Below are positions 1-9,028 of a DNA stretch of 64,000 bases, in pieces. The stretch is taken from the NCBI RefSeq assembly GCF_007859395.1, contig NZ_VOHD01000003.1, positions 25,561 through 89,560 on the forward strand, in the 5' to 3' direction. The position numbers and the translations under genes were made by a program. Source of the stretch: Planomicrobium sp. CPCC 101110 (GTDB lineage: Bacteria; Bacillota; Bacilli; Bacillales_A; Planococcaceae). The notes under the pieces are model-generated. The model ran no database searches. It was given only the letters and a program-made list of their open reading frames with translations, and was not told the DNA's origin. Every line of letters begins with the position of its first letter. Position 1 is the stretch's first letter.

Positions 1-44
1 CTCATATCATGGCACTTCTACCGTTTGTTGCGGAAGAAAGATAA
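1..44 (+). CDS. rpsR: 30S ribosomal protein S18, C-terminal end (partial)
   Basis: Only the last 13 codons plus TAA are in the window, in the frame starting at base 3. They read HIMALLPFVAEER, which resembles the usual S18 ending (MALLPY/FV). S18 binds 16S rRNA in the small-subunit platform with S6. A terminator follows at once, and the next genes are the yybS-gdpP-rplI group that lies beside rpsF-ssb-rpsR in Firmicutes, which supports the identification. The call rests on a short tail, so it depends partly on context. Confidence 0.7.
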   Translation, partial: HIMALLPFVAEER

Positions 45-55
45 GATTAAAACAC

Positions 56-87
56 AAGAAGGCCGGGAAACCGGTCTTCTTTTTTAT
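56..87 (+). terminator. Rho-independent terminator after rpsR
   Basis: An 11-bp stem (AAGAAGGCCGG paired with CCGGTCTTCTT, one G-U) with a GAAA loop is followed by a T run. It ends the ribosomal protein transcript and separates it from the yybS-gdpP group. Confidence 0.85.
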
Positions 88-131
88 TCGCGTTTTTATG
101 AAGAGAAGGCAGTTGTCCGCCGTCGGCTTTT

Positions 132-160
132 TTGTTCACGTTCCCCAATCATGTTACAAT
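132..160 (+). promoter_or_regulatory. Candidate sigma-A promoter for the yybS-like/gdpP/rplI/dnaB group
   Basis: TTGTTC at 132-137 and TACAAT at 155-160 are separated by 17 bases. It sits between the rpsR terminator and the start codon at 204. It was read by eye and not tested. Confidence 0.5.
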
Positions 161-203
161 TGGAAGGATGAAATAAACCCGAAAGAAGGGGAAAAATAGT
201 CGA

Positions 204-1163
204 ATGCAAAATCAACAAACAAGACAACTTACTAACGGTGCGATGATGGCGGCAGTATTTACTGTATTGCTGGCAATTTCAGTATATGTGCCTCTGTTGA
301 ATGTCATCACCACCTTATTCTTGGGATTGCCGATTGCTTGGTACAGCGCAAAATATCCATGGAGGCCCAGTTTGCTTTTAGCAGTCGTCAGCTTGGTCCT
401 ATCGTTTATCGTGGGCGGTCTTTTATCTCTGCCGCTGGCGCTTGTCTACGTGCCGCTCGGGGTTTCGATCGGTCTTTCCATTCATTACGGGAAAAGCAAA
501 CTATTCATGTTTTTATGTGCAGGAATTGTCCTGCTCATTTCGACCATGCTGCAGTATATGGCATCAATCGTACTGTTTGGCATCAATGTACTGGAAGAAT
601 CCATTACAATGATGCAGCAGTCGTATGCGCGGGCTGGGGATTTGCTTGGGCGCTTGGGCGCTACCGCGGATCAAATGGAACAATACAACAAAGCGGTCAG
701 CGACATGGAATTTTTAGTGGAAACACTGCTGCCTACTTTGCTCGTCGCTTCTGTCTTCCTTCTCGTTTGGCTGATGTTGTTGTTCTATTTGCCGGTGTTA
801 AAGCGGCTTGGTACGGCGGTGCCGAAATTTCCGCCTTTTCGGGATATGAAACTGCCGAAAAGTGTATTATGGTATTACTTAATCGTATTGCTGGCTTCCA
901 TGCTGTCTGATTTCCAGCCTGGAACGATGGCTTATATGATCTTTATCAATGCGTCCGTGCTGCTTCAAATGCTGTTATTCCTGCAAGGGGTATCGTTTTA
1001 CCACTTTTACATCAAGCAGGAAGGCTGGCCGAAGTGGGTGGCGGTTATCGTTACCTTCCTTGCTTTGCCGCTGCAATCGTTTACGAGCATAGTCGGAATC
1101 GTGGATCTCGGATTTGATATCCGGGGGTGGGTTAAGCGGGCACACGAGTTTAAAGGAAAATGA
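204..1163 (+). CDS. DUF2232 (YybS-like) integral membrane protein
   Basis: This is a polytopic membrane protein of 319 residues with about eight hydrophobic segments. One cluster lies near residues 12-75, another near 88-125, and the rest span residue 172 to the end. Between them is a soluble charged loop at about 130-170. It matches the DUF2232/YybS type found just upstream of gdpP in Firmicutes. The start ATG follows a GAAGGGG ribosome-binding site. The gene ends 14 bases before gdpP, so the two are probably cotranscribed. The molecular function is unknown. Family membership rests on the hydrophobic pattern plus conserved synteny. Confidence 0.8.
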   Translation: MQNQQTRQLTNGAMMAAVFTVLLAISVYVPLLNVITTLFLGLPIAWYSAKYPWRPSLLLAVVSLVLSFIVGGLLSLPLALVYVPLGVSIGLSIHYGKSKLFMFLCAGIVLLISTMLQYMASIVLFGINVLEESITMMQQSYARAGDLLGRLGATADQMEQYNKAVSDMEFLVETLLPTLLVASVFLLVWLMLLFYLPVLKRLGTAVPKFPPFRDMKLPKSVLWYYLIVLLASMLSDFQPGTMAYMIFINASVLLQMLLFLQGVSFYHFYIKQEGWPKWVAVIVTFLALPLQSFTSIVGIVDLGFDIRGWVKRAHEFKGK

Positions 1164-1177
1164 GGAGCTGAAGAATA

Positions 1178-3154
1178 ATGTCGGCTTTTTTTAGAAAGAG
1201 GAAACTTCGATATCCGCTTATTGCGCTATTGCTGCTGGGCTTAGCCGCAGCGATTCTGATTTCAAGCAGGTCGGAATGGATAGCGGGAATTTTTGTCCTG
1301 CTGTTTGGCATCGCTTTTGCCGCTGCGTGGGTGATAGAGAAGAAGACTTATGAAGCGACTGAGCAGCATATTGAGACGCTGTCCTACCGGATGAAAAAAG
1401 TCGGAGAAGAAGCGTTGCTTGAAATGCCAATCGGAATTTTACTGGTAAATGAAGAATTTGATATTGAATGGGCCAACCCGTATATGACGTCTACATTGGA
1501 GTATGACTCACTGATCGGCGAATCCTTGTTTTCTTTATCGGAAGATTTTCTTCCTTTGACAACATCCAATGAAGCAACAGAGACCACTATCACATTGGGC
1601 GACCGCAAATATCGGGTCTATTATAGAGTGAACGACCGGCTGTTTTACTTGTTCGATATTACAGAACAAGTGGAAATCGAAACTTTGTATTATGCAGACC
1701 GGACAGTGATCGGGATTTTGTTTATCGACAACTATGATGAATTGTCGCAGGGAATGGATGACCAGACCCGCAGCAATCTGAATAGCCTGGTGACATCTTT
1801 GATCAACGACTGGGGAGCAAAGCATGGGATTTTCGTTAAGCGTGTTCAATCAGACCGCTTTATGGCGATTTTCAACGAGTCCATTTTGAAAGAGCTGGAA
1901 AAATCAAAATTTGCGATTTTAGATGATATCCGCGAAGTGACGTCAAAAGACAACTTGGCGCTGACGCTAAGCATCGGTGTGGGAGCGGGATCTGCTTCTC
2001 TCGTTGAACTTGGCAGCATGGCGCAGTCCGGCCTTGACCTAGTTCTCGGCCGAGGCGGCGACCAAGTGGCGATCAAAAACCCAAGCGGCAAAGTGAAATT
2101 CTATGGCGGCAAGACGAACCCGGTCGAAAAACGGACACGGGTTCGGGCACGCGTTATCTCGCACGCATTGCGAGACTTGATCCAGGAAAGTGACCAAGTG
2201 TTCATCATGGGCCATAAAATGCCCGATATGGATGCGATTGGAGCTGCGGTCGGTGTAGCGAAAATGGCTGCAATGAACAAAGTAAAAGGCAGCATCGTGC
2301 TGGATTTCGACGAATACGACCGCAGCGTCATGCGCTTGATGAAAGAAATTGAAGAAGATGAAGTTTTGTTCAATCAATTCATCACACCGGAAGAAGCGAT
2401 TGCCACAATGACCGACAATTCGCTGTTAGTCATTGTGGATACCCACAAACCGTCCATGGTCATTGATGAACGGCTGCTTCAGCGAATGGAGCGGGTGGTC
2501 ATCATCGACCATCACCGAAGAGGCGAAGAATTCATCACCAATACGATGCTGGTTTACATGGAACCGTACGCTTCCTCGACGGCCGAACTTGTGACTGAAT
2601 TGATCGAATATCAGCCGAAACATGAAAAGTTGTCGATGCTTGAAGCGACCGCCATGCTTGCCGGAATCATTGTCGATACAAAAAGCTTTACACTTCGCAC
2701 CGGGGCTCGTACATTTGAAGCAGCTTCCTATTTACGGGCAAACGGAGCCGATACAGTTCTTGTTCAACGATTGCTGAAAGAAGATATGGAAACGTATTTA
2801 GAACGCGCGAAAATCGTTGAAACGGTCGAATTCGTGGCCGATGGCATCGCTATTGCCAAAGGCGAACCCGGAAAAATTTACAGCCCTGTGCTGATTGCAC
2901 AAACGGCCGATATTTTACTGACGATGAAAGACGTCAACGCTTCTTTCGTTATTGCAGAACGCGGGGAAAATGGCGTCGGCATCAGCGCCCGTTCGCTTGG
3001 AGAAGTGAATGTTCAGCTAATTATGGAAAACCTTGGCGGCGGTGGCCATTTAACAAATGCCGCAACGCAATTATCGGATGCAACGGTCCAAGAAGCCGTT
3101 GAACTTCTAAAAAATGCTATTGAGGAACATTATGAAGGGGGACAAACCGAATGA
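1178..3154 (+). CDS. gdpP: Cyclic-di-AMP phosphodiesterase GdpP
   Basis: GdpP hydrolyses c-di-AMP to pApA and so tunes cell-wall, potassium and osmotic homeostasis. The 658 residues show the family architecture. Two N-terminal transmembrane helices lie at about 12-50, followed by a PAS-like sensor at about 70-150. A degenerate GGDEF domain (no GGDEF signature) spans about 170-310. The catalytic DHH/DHHA1 module has [11 protein letters not shown] near residue 345, VDTHKP near 422, DHHRR near 443 and the C-terminal GGGGH near 620. All expected metal-binding residues look intact. It starts after a GAGGAG site and overlaps rplI by four bases (ATGA), which implies translational coupling. Confidence 0.96.
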   Translation: MSAFFRKRKLRYPLIALLLLGLAAAILISSRSEWIAGIFVLLFGIAFAAAWVIEKKTYEATEQHIETLSYRMKKVGEEALLEMPIGILLVNEEFDIEWANPYMTSTLEYDSLIGESLFSLSEDFLPLTTSNEATETTITLGDRKYRVYYRVNDRLFYLFDITEQVEIETLYYADRTVIGILFIDNYDELSQGMDDQTRSNLNSLVTSLINDWGAKHGIFVKRVQSDRFMAIFNESILKELEKSKFAILDDIREVTSKDNLALTLSIGVGAGSASLVELGSMAQSGLDLVLGRGGDQVAIKNPSGKVKFYGGKTNPVEKRTRVRARVISHALRDLIQESDQVFIMGHKMPDMDAIGAAVGVAKMAAMNKVKGSIVLDFDEYDRSVMRLMKEIEEDEVLFNQFITPEEAIATMTDNSLLVIVDTHKPSMVIDERLLQRMERVVIIDHHRRGEEFITNTMLVYMEPYASSTAELVTELIEYQPKHEKLSMLEATAMLAGIIVDTKSFTLRTGARTFEAASYLRANGADTVLVQRLLKEDMETYLERAKIVETVEFVADGIAIAKGEPGKIYSPVLIAQTADILLTMKDVNASFVIAERGENGVGISARSLGEVNVQLIMENLGGGGHLTNAATQLSDATVQEAVELLKNAIEEHYEGGQTE

Positions 3155-3600
3155 AAGTTATATTTTTGAAAGATGTAAAAGGCAGAGGCAAAAAAGGCGA
3201 AATCAAAAACGTGGCGGATGGCTATGCACACAACTTCTTGTTGAAAAACAACTATGCCATTGAAGCCAACCAAGCAGCTATCAGCCAGTTGGACGGACAG
3301 AAGAAAAAAGAGCAAAAGCTGTCTGAACAGGAATTGCAGGAAGCGAAAGGACTGAAAGACAAGCTTGAAGCTTTGACAGTTGAACTGAAAGCAAAATCAG
3401 GCGAAGGCGGCCGGTTGTTCGGTTCGATTACGACAAAGCAAGTGGCAAACGAATTGGAGAAAAAGCACGGCATCAAAATCGATAAACGCAAAATGGAGCT
3501 GGATGACGCCATCCGCTCACTGGGTTACACGAATATTCCGGTGAAAATCCACCAAGAAGTAACAGCTACGCTCAAAGTCCACGTAACTGAAGAAGCGTAA
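3151..3600 (+). CDS. rplI: 50S ribosomal protein L9
   Basis: L9 binds 23S rRNA near the base of the L1 stalk and helps maintain reading frame. At 149 residues it has the usual length. The N-terminal domain begins [16 protein letters not shown] and carries the conserved [11 protein letters not shown] segment. A charged connecting helix covers about 45-75, and the C-terminal domain begins with the GRLFGSIT motif near residue 87. The start overlaps the end of gdpP and has a GAAGGGGG site inside gdpP. dnaB follows 12 bases downstream, so this is one operon. Confidence 0.97.
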   Translation: MKVIFLKDVKGRGKKGEIKNVADGYAHNFLLKNNYAIEANQAAISQLDGQKKKEQKLSEQELQEAKGLKDKLEALTVELKAKSGEGGRLFGSITTKQVANELEKKHGIKIDKRKMELDDAIRSLGYTNIPVKIHQEVTATLKVHVTEEA

Positions 3601-3612
3601 GGAGATGCACCG

Positions 3613-4968
3613 ATGAACGAAACAATAGATCGAGTTCCTCCGCATAACCAAGAAGCCGAACAATCGGTTATTGGGGCCATCTTTTTAGAACCGCAGTCGC
3701 TGATTACCGTAGCGGAAATCGTCATGCCGGAAGATTTTTATCGCATTGCGCACCAAAAAATCTTCCAGACGATGCTGACGCTGTCAGACCACGGAAAAGC
3801 GATTGACGTGGTAACGGTGACCGAAGAGCTGTCTGTGAAAAAAGAGCTGGAAGATGTCGGCGGATTGTCTTATTTGATGGAAATTGCCAATGCTGTGCCT
3901 ACTGCGGCAAACGTTGCGCATTATGCCCATATCGTGGAAGAAAAGGCGCTTTTGCGCCGGCTCATCCGTGTGGCAACGTCAATTGTGGAAGACGGCTTTA
4001 CGCGTGAAGATGAAGTAGGCGCATTGCTCGTTGAAGCAGAGAAGAAGATGATGGAAGTATCAAACCGGAAAAATGCCGGTGACTTTATCCATATTAAAGA
4101 TGTATTGGTCAAAACGTATGATAATATCGAGTTGTTGCACACACGAAAAGGGGACGTTACAGGAATTCCAACAGGTTTCCGGGACCTTGATAAGATGACG
4201 GCAGGGTTCCAGCGAAACGATTTGATTATCGTAGCGGCGCGGCCTTCTGTCGGTAAGACTGCATTCGCCTTGAACGTCGCCCAGAACGTGGCGACACGGG
4301 CAGATGAAAACGTCGCGATCTTCAGTCTGGAGATGGGGGCGGAGCAGCTGGTCATGCGGATGCTTTGTGCCGAAGGAAACATCGATGCACAAATCATGCG
4401 GACCGGGGCGCTTCAAAACGAAGACTGGCGGAAATTGACGATGGCAATGGGGAGCCTCTCCAATGCGGGAATTTTCATTGATGATACGCCAGGGATCCGG
4501 GTCAATGACATCCGGGCAAAATGCCGGCGCCTGAAGCAAGAGCATGGCCTTGGGATGATCATGATCGATTATTTGCAGTTGATCCAAGGACCAGGGCGCG
4601 CAGGAGAAAACCGCCAGCAGGAAGTATCGGATATTTCCCGTTCTTTAAAAGGATTGGCGCGTGAACTGGAAGTTCCGGTTATCGCTTTGTCTCAGTTATC
4701 CCGGGGTGTGGAACAGCGCCAGGATAAACGGCCGATGATGTCGGATTTGCGGGAATCCGGAAGTATCGAGCAGGACGCCGATATCGTTTCTTTCCTATAC
4801 CGTGAAGATTACTACGACAAAGAAACCGAAGACCAGAACGTGATTGAGATCATCATAGCGAAACAGCGTAACGGCCCAACCGGTACTGTAAAACTGGCTT
4901 TCGTAAAAGAATACAACAAATTCGTCACCATCGACTGGAGCCAGCACGAAGGTGGAGACGGATACTAA
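3613..4968 (+). CDS. dnaB: Replicative DNA helicase DnaB (DnaC of Bacillus subtilis)
   Basis: This hexameric 5'-3' helicase drives the replication fork. The 451 residues match the family. The N-terminal primase-interacting domain (PPHNQEAEQSVIGAIF) covers about 1-100, followed by a linker and the RecA-like ATPase. Walker A is ARPSVGKTAFALN near residue 207, the Walker B region is MIMIDYLQLI near 315, and the GSIEQDAD motif near 390 is characteristic of the family. The gene follows rplI with a GGAGATG site. Gene naming differs between species: the B. subtilis dnaC gene encodes this helicase. Confidence 0.97.
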   Translation: MNETIDRVPPHNQEAEQSVIGAIFLEPQSLITVAEIVMPEDFYRIAHQKIFQTMLTLSDHGKAIDVVTVTEELSVKKELEDVGGLSYLMEIANAVPTAANVAHYAHIVEEKALLRRLIRVATSIVEDGFTREDEVGALLVEAEKKMMEVSNRKNAGDFIHIKDVLVKTYDNIELLHTRKGDVTGIPTGFRDLDKMTAGFQRNDLIIVAARPSVGKTAFALNVAQNVATRADENVAIFSLEMGAEQLVMRMLCAEGNIDAQIMRTGALQNEDWRKLTMAMGSLSNAGIFIDDTPGIRVNDIRAKCRRLKQEHGLGMIMIDYLQLIQGPGRAGENRQQEVSDISRSLKGLARELEVPVIALSQLSRGVEQRQDKRPMMSDLRESGSIEQDADIVSFLYREDYYDKETEDQNVIEIIIAKQRNGPTGTVKLAFVKEYNKFVTIDWSQHEGGDGY

Positions 4969-5016
4969 ACACGAACGTTTAATGTGAAAACACATTTTTA
5001 CGTTCGTGTTTTCTTT
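4967..5016 (+). terminator. Nested hairpin after dnaB, possibly doubling as a PurR operator
   Basis: The outer arms AAACACGAACGT (4967-4978) and ACGTTCGTGTTT (5000-5011) are perfect complements. An inner stem AATGTG/CACATT closes on AAAA, and T-rich DNA follows. The arms also resemble inverted PurBoxes (consensus AWWWCCGAACWWT). They sit directly upstream of the purA promoter, where PurR acts in B. subtilis. Termination is the safer reading and the operator role is an inference. Confidence 0.65.
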
Positions 5017-5025
5017 TGATTTTGA

Positions 5026-5054
5026 TTGACTGAAGCGCTTTTCATTGATACAAT
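5026..5054 (+). promoter_or_regulatory. Sigma-A promoter of purA
   Basis: TTGACT at 5026-5031 and TACAAT at 5049-5054 are spaced by 17 bases, with TG at 5046-5047 giving an extended -10. The promoter lies 45 bases upstream of the purA start codon and just downstream of the GAAC/GTTC palindrome. Confidence 0.75.
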
Positions 5055-5099
5055 TAACACGGTTTGAGATAGGGCATATGCCTAACGGAGGTGCGGACG

Positions 5100-6386
5100 A
5101 TGACATCAATCGTAGTAGTAGGAACGCAATGGGGAGACGAAGGAAAAGGGAAAATCACCGATTTTCTATCTGAGCACGCAGAAGTGATTGCGCGCTACCA
5201 AGGCGGGAACAACGCCGGCCATACTATTATTTTCGGCGGAGAAACGTATAAACTGCATTTGATTCCTTCGGGGATTTTTTATAAAGACAAAATTTCAGTG
5301 ATCGGCAACGGCATGGTCGTGGACCCGAAAGCGCTTGTAAAAGAACTAAAAGGTTTGCACGCACGCGGCATCACGACAGAAAACTTGCGCATTTCCAACC
5401 GTGCGCACGTCATATTGCCATACCATATCAAACAGGATGAAGTGGAAGAAGCGCGCCGCGGCGCAAATAAGATCGGTACCACTGGAAAAGGCATCGGGCC
5501 AGCCTACATGGATAAAGCAGCGCGTGTCGGCATCCGTATGGCGGACTTGTTGGACCATGAAGTATTCGAAGAGAAGCTTCGCATGAACTTGAATGAAAAA
5601 AACCGCATGTTCGAAAAGTTTTATGAAACAGACGGATTTACGGTTGAAGAAATCATGGAAGAGTATTATTCATATGGCCAGGAAATTGCGCAGTATGTTA
5701 CCGATACTTCAAAAGTGTTGAACGACGCTGTAGACAATGGACGCCGTGTGCTGTTTGAAGGCGCCCAAGGGGTCATGCTTGATATCGACCAAGGTACATA
5801 TCCATTCGTTACTTCATCCAACCCGGTAGCTGGCGGCGTTACAATCGGTGCTGGAGTAGGGCCAACCGCTATCCAACACGTTATCGGTGTATGTAAAGCC
5901 TACACTTCCCGCGTTGGTGACGGACCGTTCCCGACCGAGCTGTTTGATGAAGTCGGAAACAAAATCCGTGAAGTCGGAAAAGAATATGGAACGACAACAG
6001 GACGCCCGCGCCGCATCGGCTGGTTTGACAGCGTCGTGGTGCGCCACGCAAGACGCGTCAGCGGCTTGACTGACTTGACTGTCAACTCGATTGACGTATT
6101 GACAGGCCTTGAAACGGTGAAGATCTGTACGGCTTACCGCTACCAAGGGGAACTGATCACGGAATACCCGGCGAACTTGCGCATGCTGGCGGATTGCGAA
6201 CCGGTATATGAAGAGCTTCCAGGCTGGACAGAAGATGTGACAGGATGCAAATCATTGGATGAACTTCCTGTAAATGCCCGCCACTATTTGGAGCGCATTG
6301 CACAACTTACTGGCGTGCAAATCTCCATCTTCTCAGTAGGGCCTGACCGCAACCAAACGAACATCGTCACAAGCGTTTGGCGATAA
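5100..6386 (+). CDS. purA: Adenylosuccinate synthetase
   Basis: PurA joins IMP and aspartate using GTP to make adenylosuccinate, the first committed step to AMP. From the ATG at 5100 the protein is 428 residues, the normal length. It begins [17 protein letters not shown], the IMP/GTP-binding loop with catalytic Asp and His (NNAGHT follows). [17 protein letters not shown] and the C-terminal [10 protein letters not shown] motif are also present. An upstream in-frame GTG at 5091 overlaps the GGAGGTG ribosome-binding site, so ATG 5100 is preferred. The gene is monocistronic: own promoter, terminator downstream. Confidence 0.97.
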   Translation: MTSIVVVGTQWGDEGKGKITDFLSEHAEVIARYQGGNNAGHTIIFGGETYKLHLIPSGIFYKDKISVIGNGMVVDPKALVKELKGLHARGITTENLRISNRAHVILPYHIKQDEVEEARRGANKIGTTGKGIGPAYMDKAARVGIRMADLLDHEVFEEKLRMNLNEKNRMFEKFYETDGFTVEEIMEEYYSYGQEIAQYVTDTSKVLNDAVDNGRRVLFEGAQGVMLDIDQGTYPFVTSSNPVAGGVTIGAGVGPTAIQHVIGVCKAYTSRVGDGPFPTELFDEVGNKIREVGKEYGTTTGRPRRIGWFDSVVVRHARRVSGLTDLTVNSIDVLTGLETVKICTAYRYQGELITEYPANLRMLADCEPVYEELPGWTEDVTGCKSLDELPVNARHYLERIAQLTGVQISIFSVGPDRNQTNIVTSVWR

Positions 6387-6396
6387 GTAAAGTTAA

Positions 6397-6437
6397 CAAA
6401 AAAGCTGAAACCGTTATAGCGGTTTCAGCTTTTTTGC
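6397..6437 (+). terminator. Terminator of purA
   Basis: A 12-bp perfect stem AAGCTGAAACCG/CGGTTTCAGCTT with a short loop is followed by T6. It lies 11 bases after the purA stop. Confidence 0.9.
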
Positions 6438-6837
6438 TTGTTGGGGAATTCTTTAGAGGCGCCAAGGGACGAAAGTTATTATTCTGCAAATCAGCTGCGG
6501 CTTTCTGGCAATTCTTTTTCTTTGTATAGGATACTGCAACAAAACCGCCACATTTCAAACGCTGTTCCTAATGGAAATATGACAAATATGACAGAAGACA
6601 AGCTTGTTTTTAAAGCTTAACAGAAGCGGAAACAGAAATTTTAGGCCTTTGAATGGACAGCAATCTTGTGTTATCCCGACTGAATAGAAATTATTGCCTC
6701 CAATAATACGGTTTCTTTACGAATAGCGAGTGCAAGCTGATTCGAAATGGGAACGTGTTAGAGTAGGAAAGGTTATCCGAAAAAGAGGCTTTAAGAGCGG
6801 CGCTGCCGCAATTACGGAAGGGGTCACAAAAGAAGCA
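6438..6837. other. Spacer between purA and the M23 peptidase gene
   Basis: About 400 bases with no recognisable gene. The reading frame of the peptidase stays open upstream to a GTG at 6730, but no ribosome-binding site precedes that codon. I saw no clear sigma-A promoter and no full match to the WalR box (two TGTWAH repeats spaced by five). Confidence 0.4.
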
Positions 6838-8127
6838 ATGAACTACTTTGACAAAACGGGCATGCCTTTCAGCAGCTCGCTCATTTTGAAAGCGGCCATA
6901 GTATTTGTTTTGCTGTTGGCAAGCTTTACTGTCCACCCAGCATCTGCCAAACCGACAAACGAAGATGAGTTGAAAACCATCTTTCATTTATATAATAGCG
7001 GCGATTATATCGGCGCTGTGTCACATGAGGAATCGGTCGACTTGTTGATCGAAGAGAAAATTGAAAAAGTGGACGTTCCGGTAGAGAACTTGAATCTTCA
7101 GCCAAGTGAAGATTTCAACATTATAGAGGAACGTGTTTTTGAATCGGCTGTCCCGAATGAACAGGAAACAATAGTGCAGCTCAACCAGCACTTGGCCATT
7201 AAAGCGGCATCATTCGCCCTTGCGGTCAATGATGAAATTGCAGTCTATTTGAAGGACCAGAAAGCTTATGATGAGACCGTCCGCCAATTGAAGCTGGCGT
7301 TTGTTTCTCCAGAAGAGCTTGAAGCATGGGAAGCCGCCCAGGACTCCACTGAAACACTTCCCGAATTGAAAGCGGGAGAGACGCGTGTAACCGGTTTGGC
7401 GTTCGGCGAAAAAATTTCCGGCTATTCGCTGCAGGCGGCGCCGGAGCAAGTGATGGCTGTCGAACAAGCGGTCGAGTTCCTGTTGAATGAACGGGGAGTA
7501 AACGTCCATGTCAGCAAAGAACAGAAAATCGAAGAAGTTTACAAGCACGATACCGCTGAAAAAGAAGATGGGAACCTTTATATTGGCGAGTCAAAAGTCA
7601 AAGTGGAAGGCAAAGACGGCAAGAAAGAATTGACGTTTGCGATTCGGGAAGAAAACGGCCAAGAAGTGGAACGGCAAGAAACCGCTATGGAAATCACCGA
7701 AAAACCGGTCGGCGAAGTGGTCTTGAAAGGAACAAAAGAACTGCCATCTGTAGGCACCGGGAAATTCGAATGGCCAGCGGAAGGCGGCTATATTTCCAGC
7801 AAGAGAGGAAAGCGCTGGGGACGCTGGCACAACGGCATTGATATTGCCCGTCCTGAAGGATTTGCCATCAAAGCGGCAGACCACGGCATTGTCAAAGCAG
7901 CAGGCCCAGCAGGCACGCTTGGCAACCGGGTCATCATCGACCACCAAAACGGCTATGAAACAATCTACGGCCATTTGAAGTCGATTGATGTCAAGAAAGG
8001 GCAAAAGGTCCAAGCGGGAACAAAATTAGGGAAGATGGGGTCTACCGGCCGTTCAACCGGCGTCCATCTGCATTTTGAAATTTCATTGGACGGGAAAACG
8101 AAAAATCCTCTGCGTTATATCAAATGA
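6838..8127 (+). CDS. Secreted G5-domain M23 family metallopeptidase
   Basis: Probable cell-wall endopeptidase. From ATG 6838 the protein is 429 residues. A signal peptide with hydrophobic core AAIVFVLLLASF ends in an Ala-X-Ala type site (PASA/K). A long, mostly acidic region follows, then a G5 domain (begins GKKELTFAIREENG, ends VVLKGTKELP). The C-terminal LytM/M23 catalytic domain has zinc ligands in WHNGIDIA and HLHFE and the YGHLKS motif. Its place just upstream of walRK, which controls cell-wall hydrolases, suggests a functional link. The start is uncertain: GTG 6730 would add 36 basic residues, and the GAAGGGG before 6838 is 13 bases away. Confidence 0.85.
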   Translation: MNYFDKTGMPFSSSLILKAAIVFVLLLASFTVHPASAKPTNEDELKTIFHLYNSGDYIGAVSHEESVDLLIEEKIEKVDVPVENLNLQPSEDFNIIEERVFESAVPNEQETIVQLNQHLAIKAASFALAVNDEIAVYLKDQKAYDETVRQLKLAFVSPEELEAWEAAQDSTETLPELKAGETRVTGLAFGEKISGYSLQAAPEQVMAVEQAVEFLLNERGVNVHVSKEQKIEEVYKHDTAEKEDGNLYIGESKVKVEGKDGKKELTFAIREENGQEVERQETAMEITEKPVGEVVLKGTKELPSVGTGKFEWPAEGGYISSKRGKRWGRWHNGIDIARPEGFAIKAADHGIVKAAGPAGTLGNRVIIDHQNGYETIYGHLKSIDVKKGQKVQAGTKLGKMGSTGRSTGVHLHFEISLDGKTKNPLRYIK

Positions 8128-8131
8128 AGAA

Positions 8132-8170
8132 ATAGGAGACTGGCCTTATTCGGGGTTGGTCTCTTTTCCA
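8132..8170 (+). terminator. Weak terminator after the M23 gene
   Basis: GAGACTGGCC and GGTTGGTCTC form a 10-bp stem with three G-U pairs, followed by CTTTTCC. Stability looks modest, so read-through into walR is possible. Confidence 0.45.
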
Positions 8171-8315
8171 TTTCCCCCTTATTTCCCGGGAAATACCTTG
8201 AAAAGAGTAAGAGATGCGAAACAGCCTCAACAGTGATAAAGTATAGGGAGATATGAATAAGAAACGGGTAGAATTTCGTGCCGGAAAAGGCCGGGAAATA
8301 GAGGGGAGAATAACG

Positions 8316-9023
8316 ATGAGCAAAACGATTTTAGTTGTAGACGATGAAAAGCCGATTGCAGATATTCTGCAATTTAACTTGAAAAAAGAAGGTTTCGATG
8401 TGGTATGTGCCTATGATGGAGATGAAGCCATCAAATTGGCCGGAGAAATTCTGCCGGATCTCATGCTGCTTGATATCATGCTGCCGAATCGCGACGGCAT
8501 GGAAGTATGCCGCGAAATCCGCAAAAAGTTCGATTTTCCGATCATTATGCTGACTGCGAAAGATTCGGAGATCGATAAAGTGCTGGGCCTTGAGCTTGGC
8601 GCCGATGATTATGTCACCAAACCATTCTCAACGCGGGAATTGATTGCGCGGGTAAAAGCGAACTTGCGCCGTCAAAGCGTTGTGCCGACGGAAGACGAAA
8701 GCCCTCAATCGAATGAAATCCAAGTAGGCTCTTTAACGATTCAGCCCGATGCTTACATGGTCTTGAAACGCGAAGAAACCATTGAATTGACCCATCGTGA
8801 ATTTGAATTGCTCCATTATCTTGGGAAGCACATCGGCCAAGTGATGACACGTGAACATTTGCTGCAGACGGTGTGGGGCTATGATTATTTCGGGGACGTA
8901 CGTACAGTGGATGTGACAATTCGCCGCTTGCGCGAAAAAATCGAAGACAACCCAAGCCATCCGACGTGGATTGTGACACGCCGCGGTGTAGGGTATTATT
9001 TGCGAAATCCTGAACAGGAGTAG
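8316..9023 (+). CDS. walR: Response regulator WalR (YycF)
   Basis: Essential OmpR-family regulator of cell-wall hydrolase and wall-metabolism genes. The 235-residue protein begins [16 protein letters not shown]. The phosphoacceptor Asp lies in [11 protein letters not shown] near residue 53, followed by the conserved Thr/Lys (MLTAKD, KPF). The winged-helix DNA-binding domain covers about 130-233 and ends in [10 protein letters not shown]. The frame is open upstream to 8253, but ATG 8316 is the only start with a good site (GAGGGGAGA) and it matches the family N-terminus. walK follows after five bases. Confidence 0.97.
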   Translation: MSKTILVVDDEKPIADILQFNLKKEGFDVVCAYDGDEAIKLAGEILPDLMLLDIMLPNRDGMEVCREIRKKFDFPIIMLTAKDSEIDKVLGLELGADDYVTKPFSTRELIARVKANLRRQSVVPTEDESPQSNEIQVGSLTIQPDAYMVLKREETIELTHREFELLHYLGKHIGQVMTREHLLQTVWGYDYFGDVRTVDVTIRRLREKIEDNPSHPTWIVTRRGVGYYLRNPEQE

Positions 9024-9028
9024 GATAA

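Noticed and set aside
3921..4587. Long antisense reading frames opposite dnaB
   Set aside because: They are shadows of a strongly conserved gene, with no ribosome-binding site and no domain motif. The same holds for the long antisense frames over walK, mqo and ptsG.
5031..5044. cre-like sequence TGAAGCGCTTTTCA in the purA promoter
   Set aside because: Aligning its AAGCGCTT core to the cre consensus leaves flanks that do not match (one base short on the left), so it is not a credible CcpA site.
5091..6386. GTG at 5091 as the purA start
   Set aside because: It overlaps the GGAGGTG ribosome-binding site; the ATG at 5100 gives the usual length and N-terminus.
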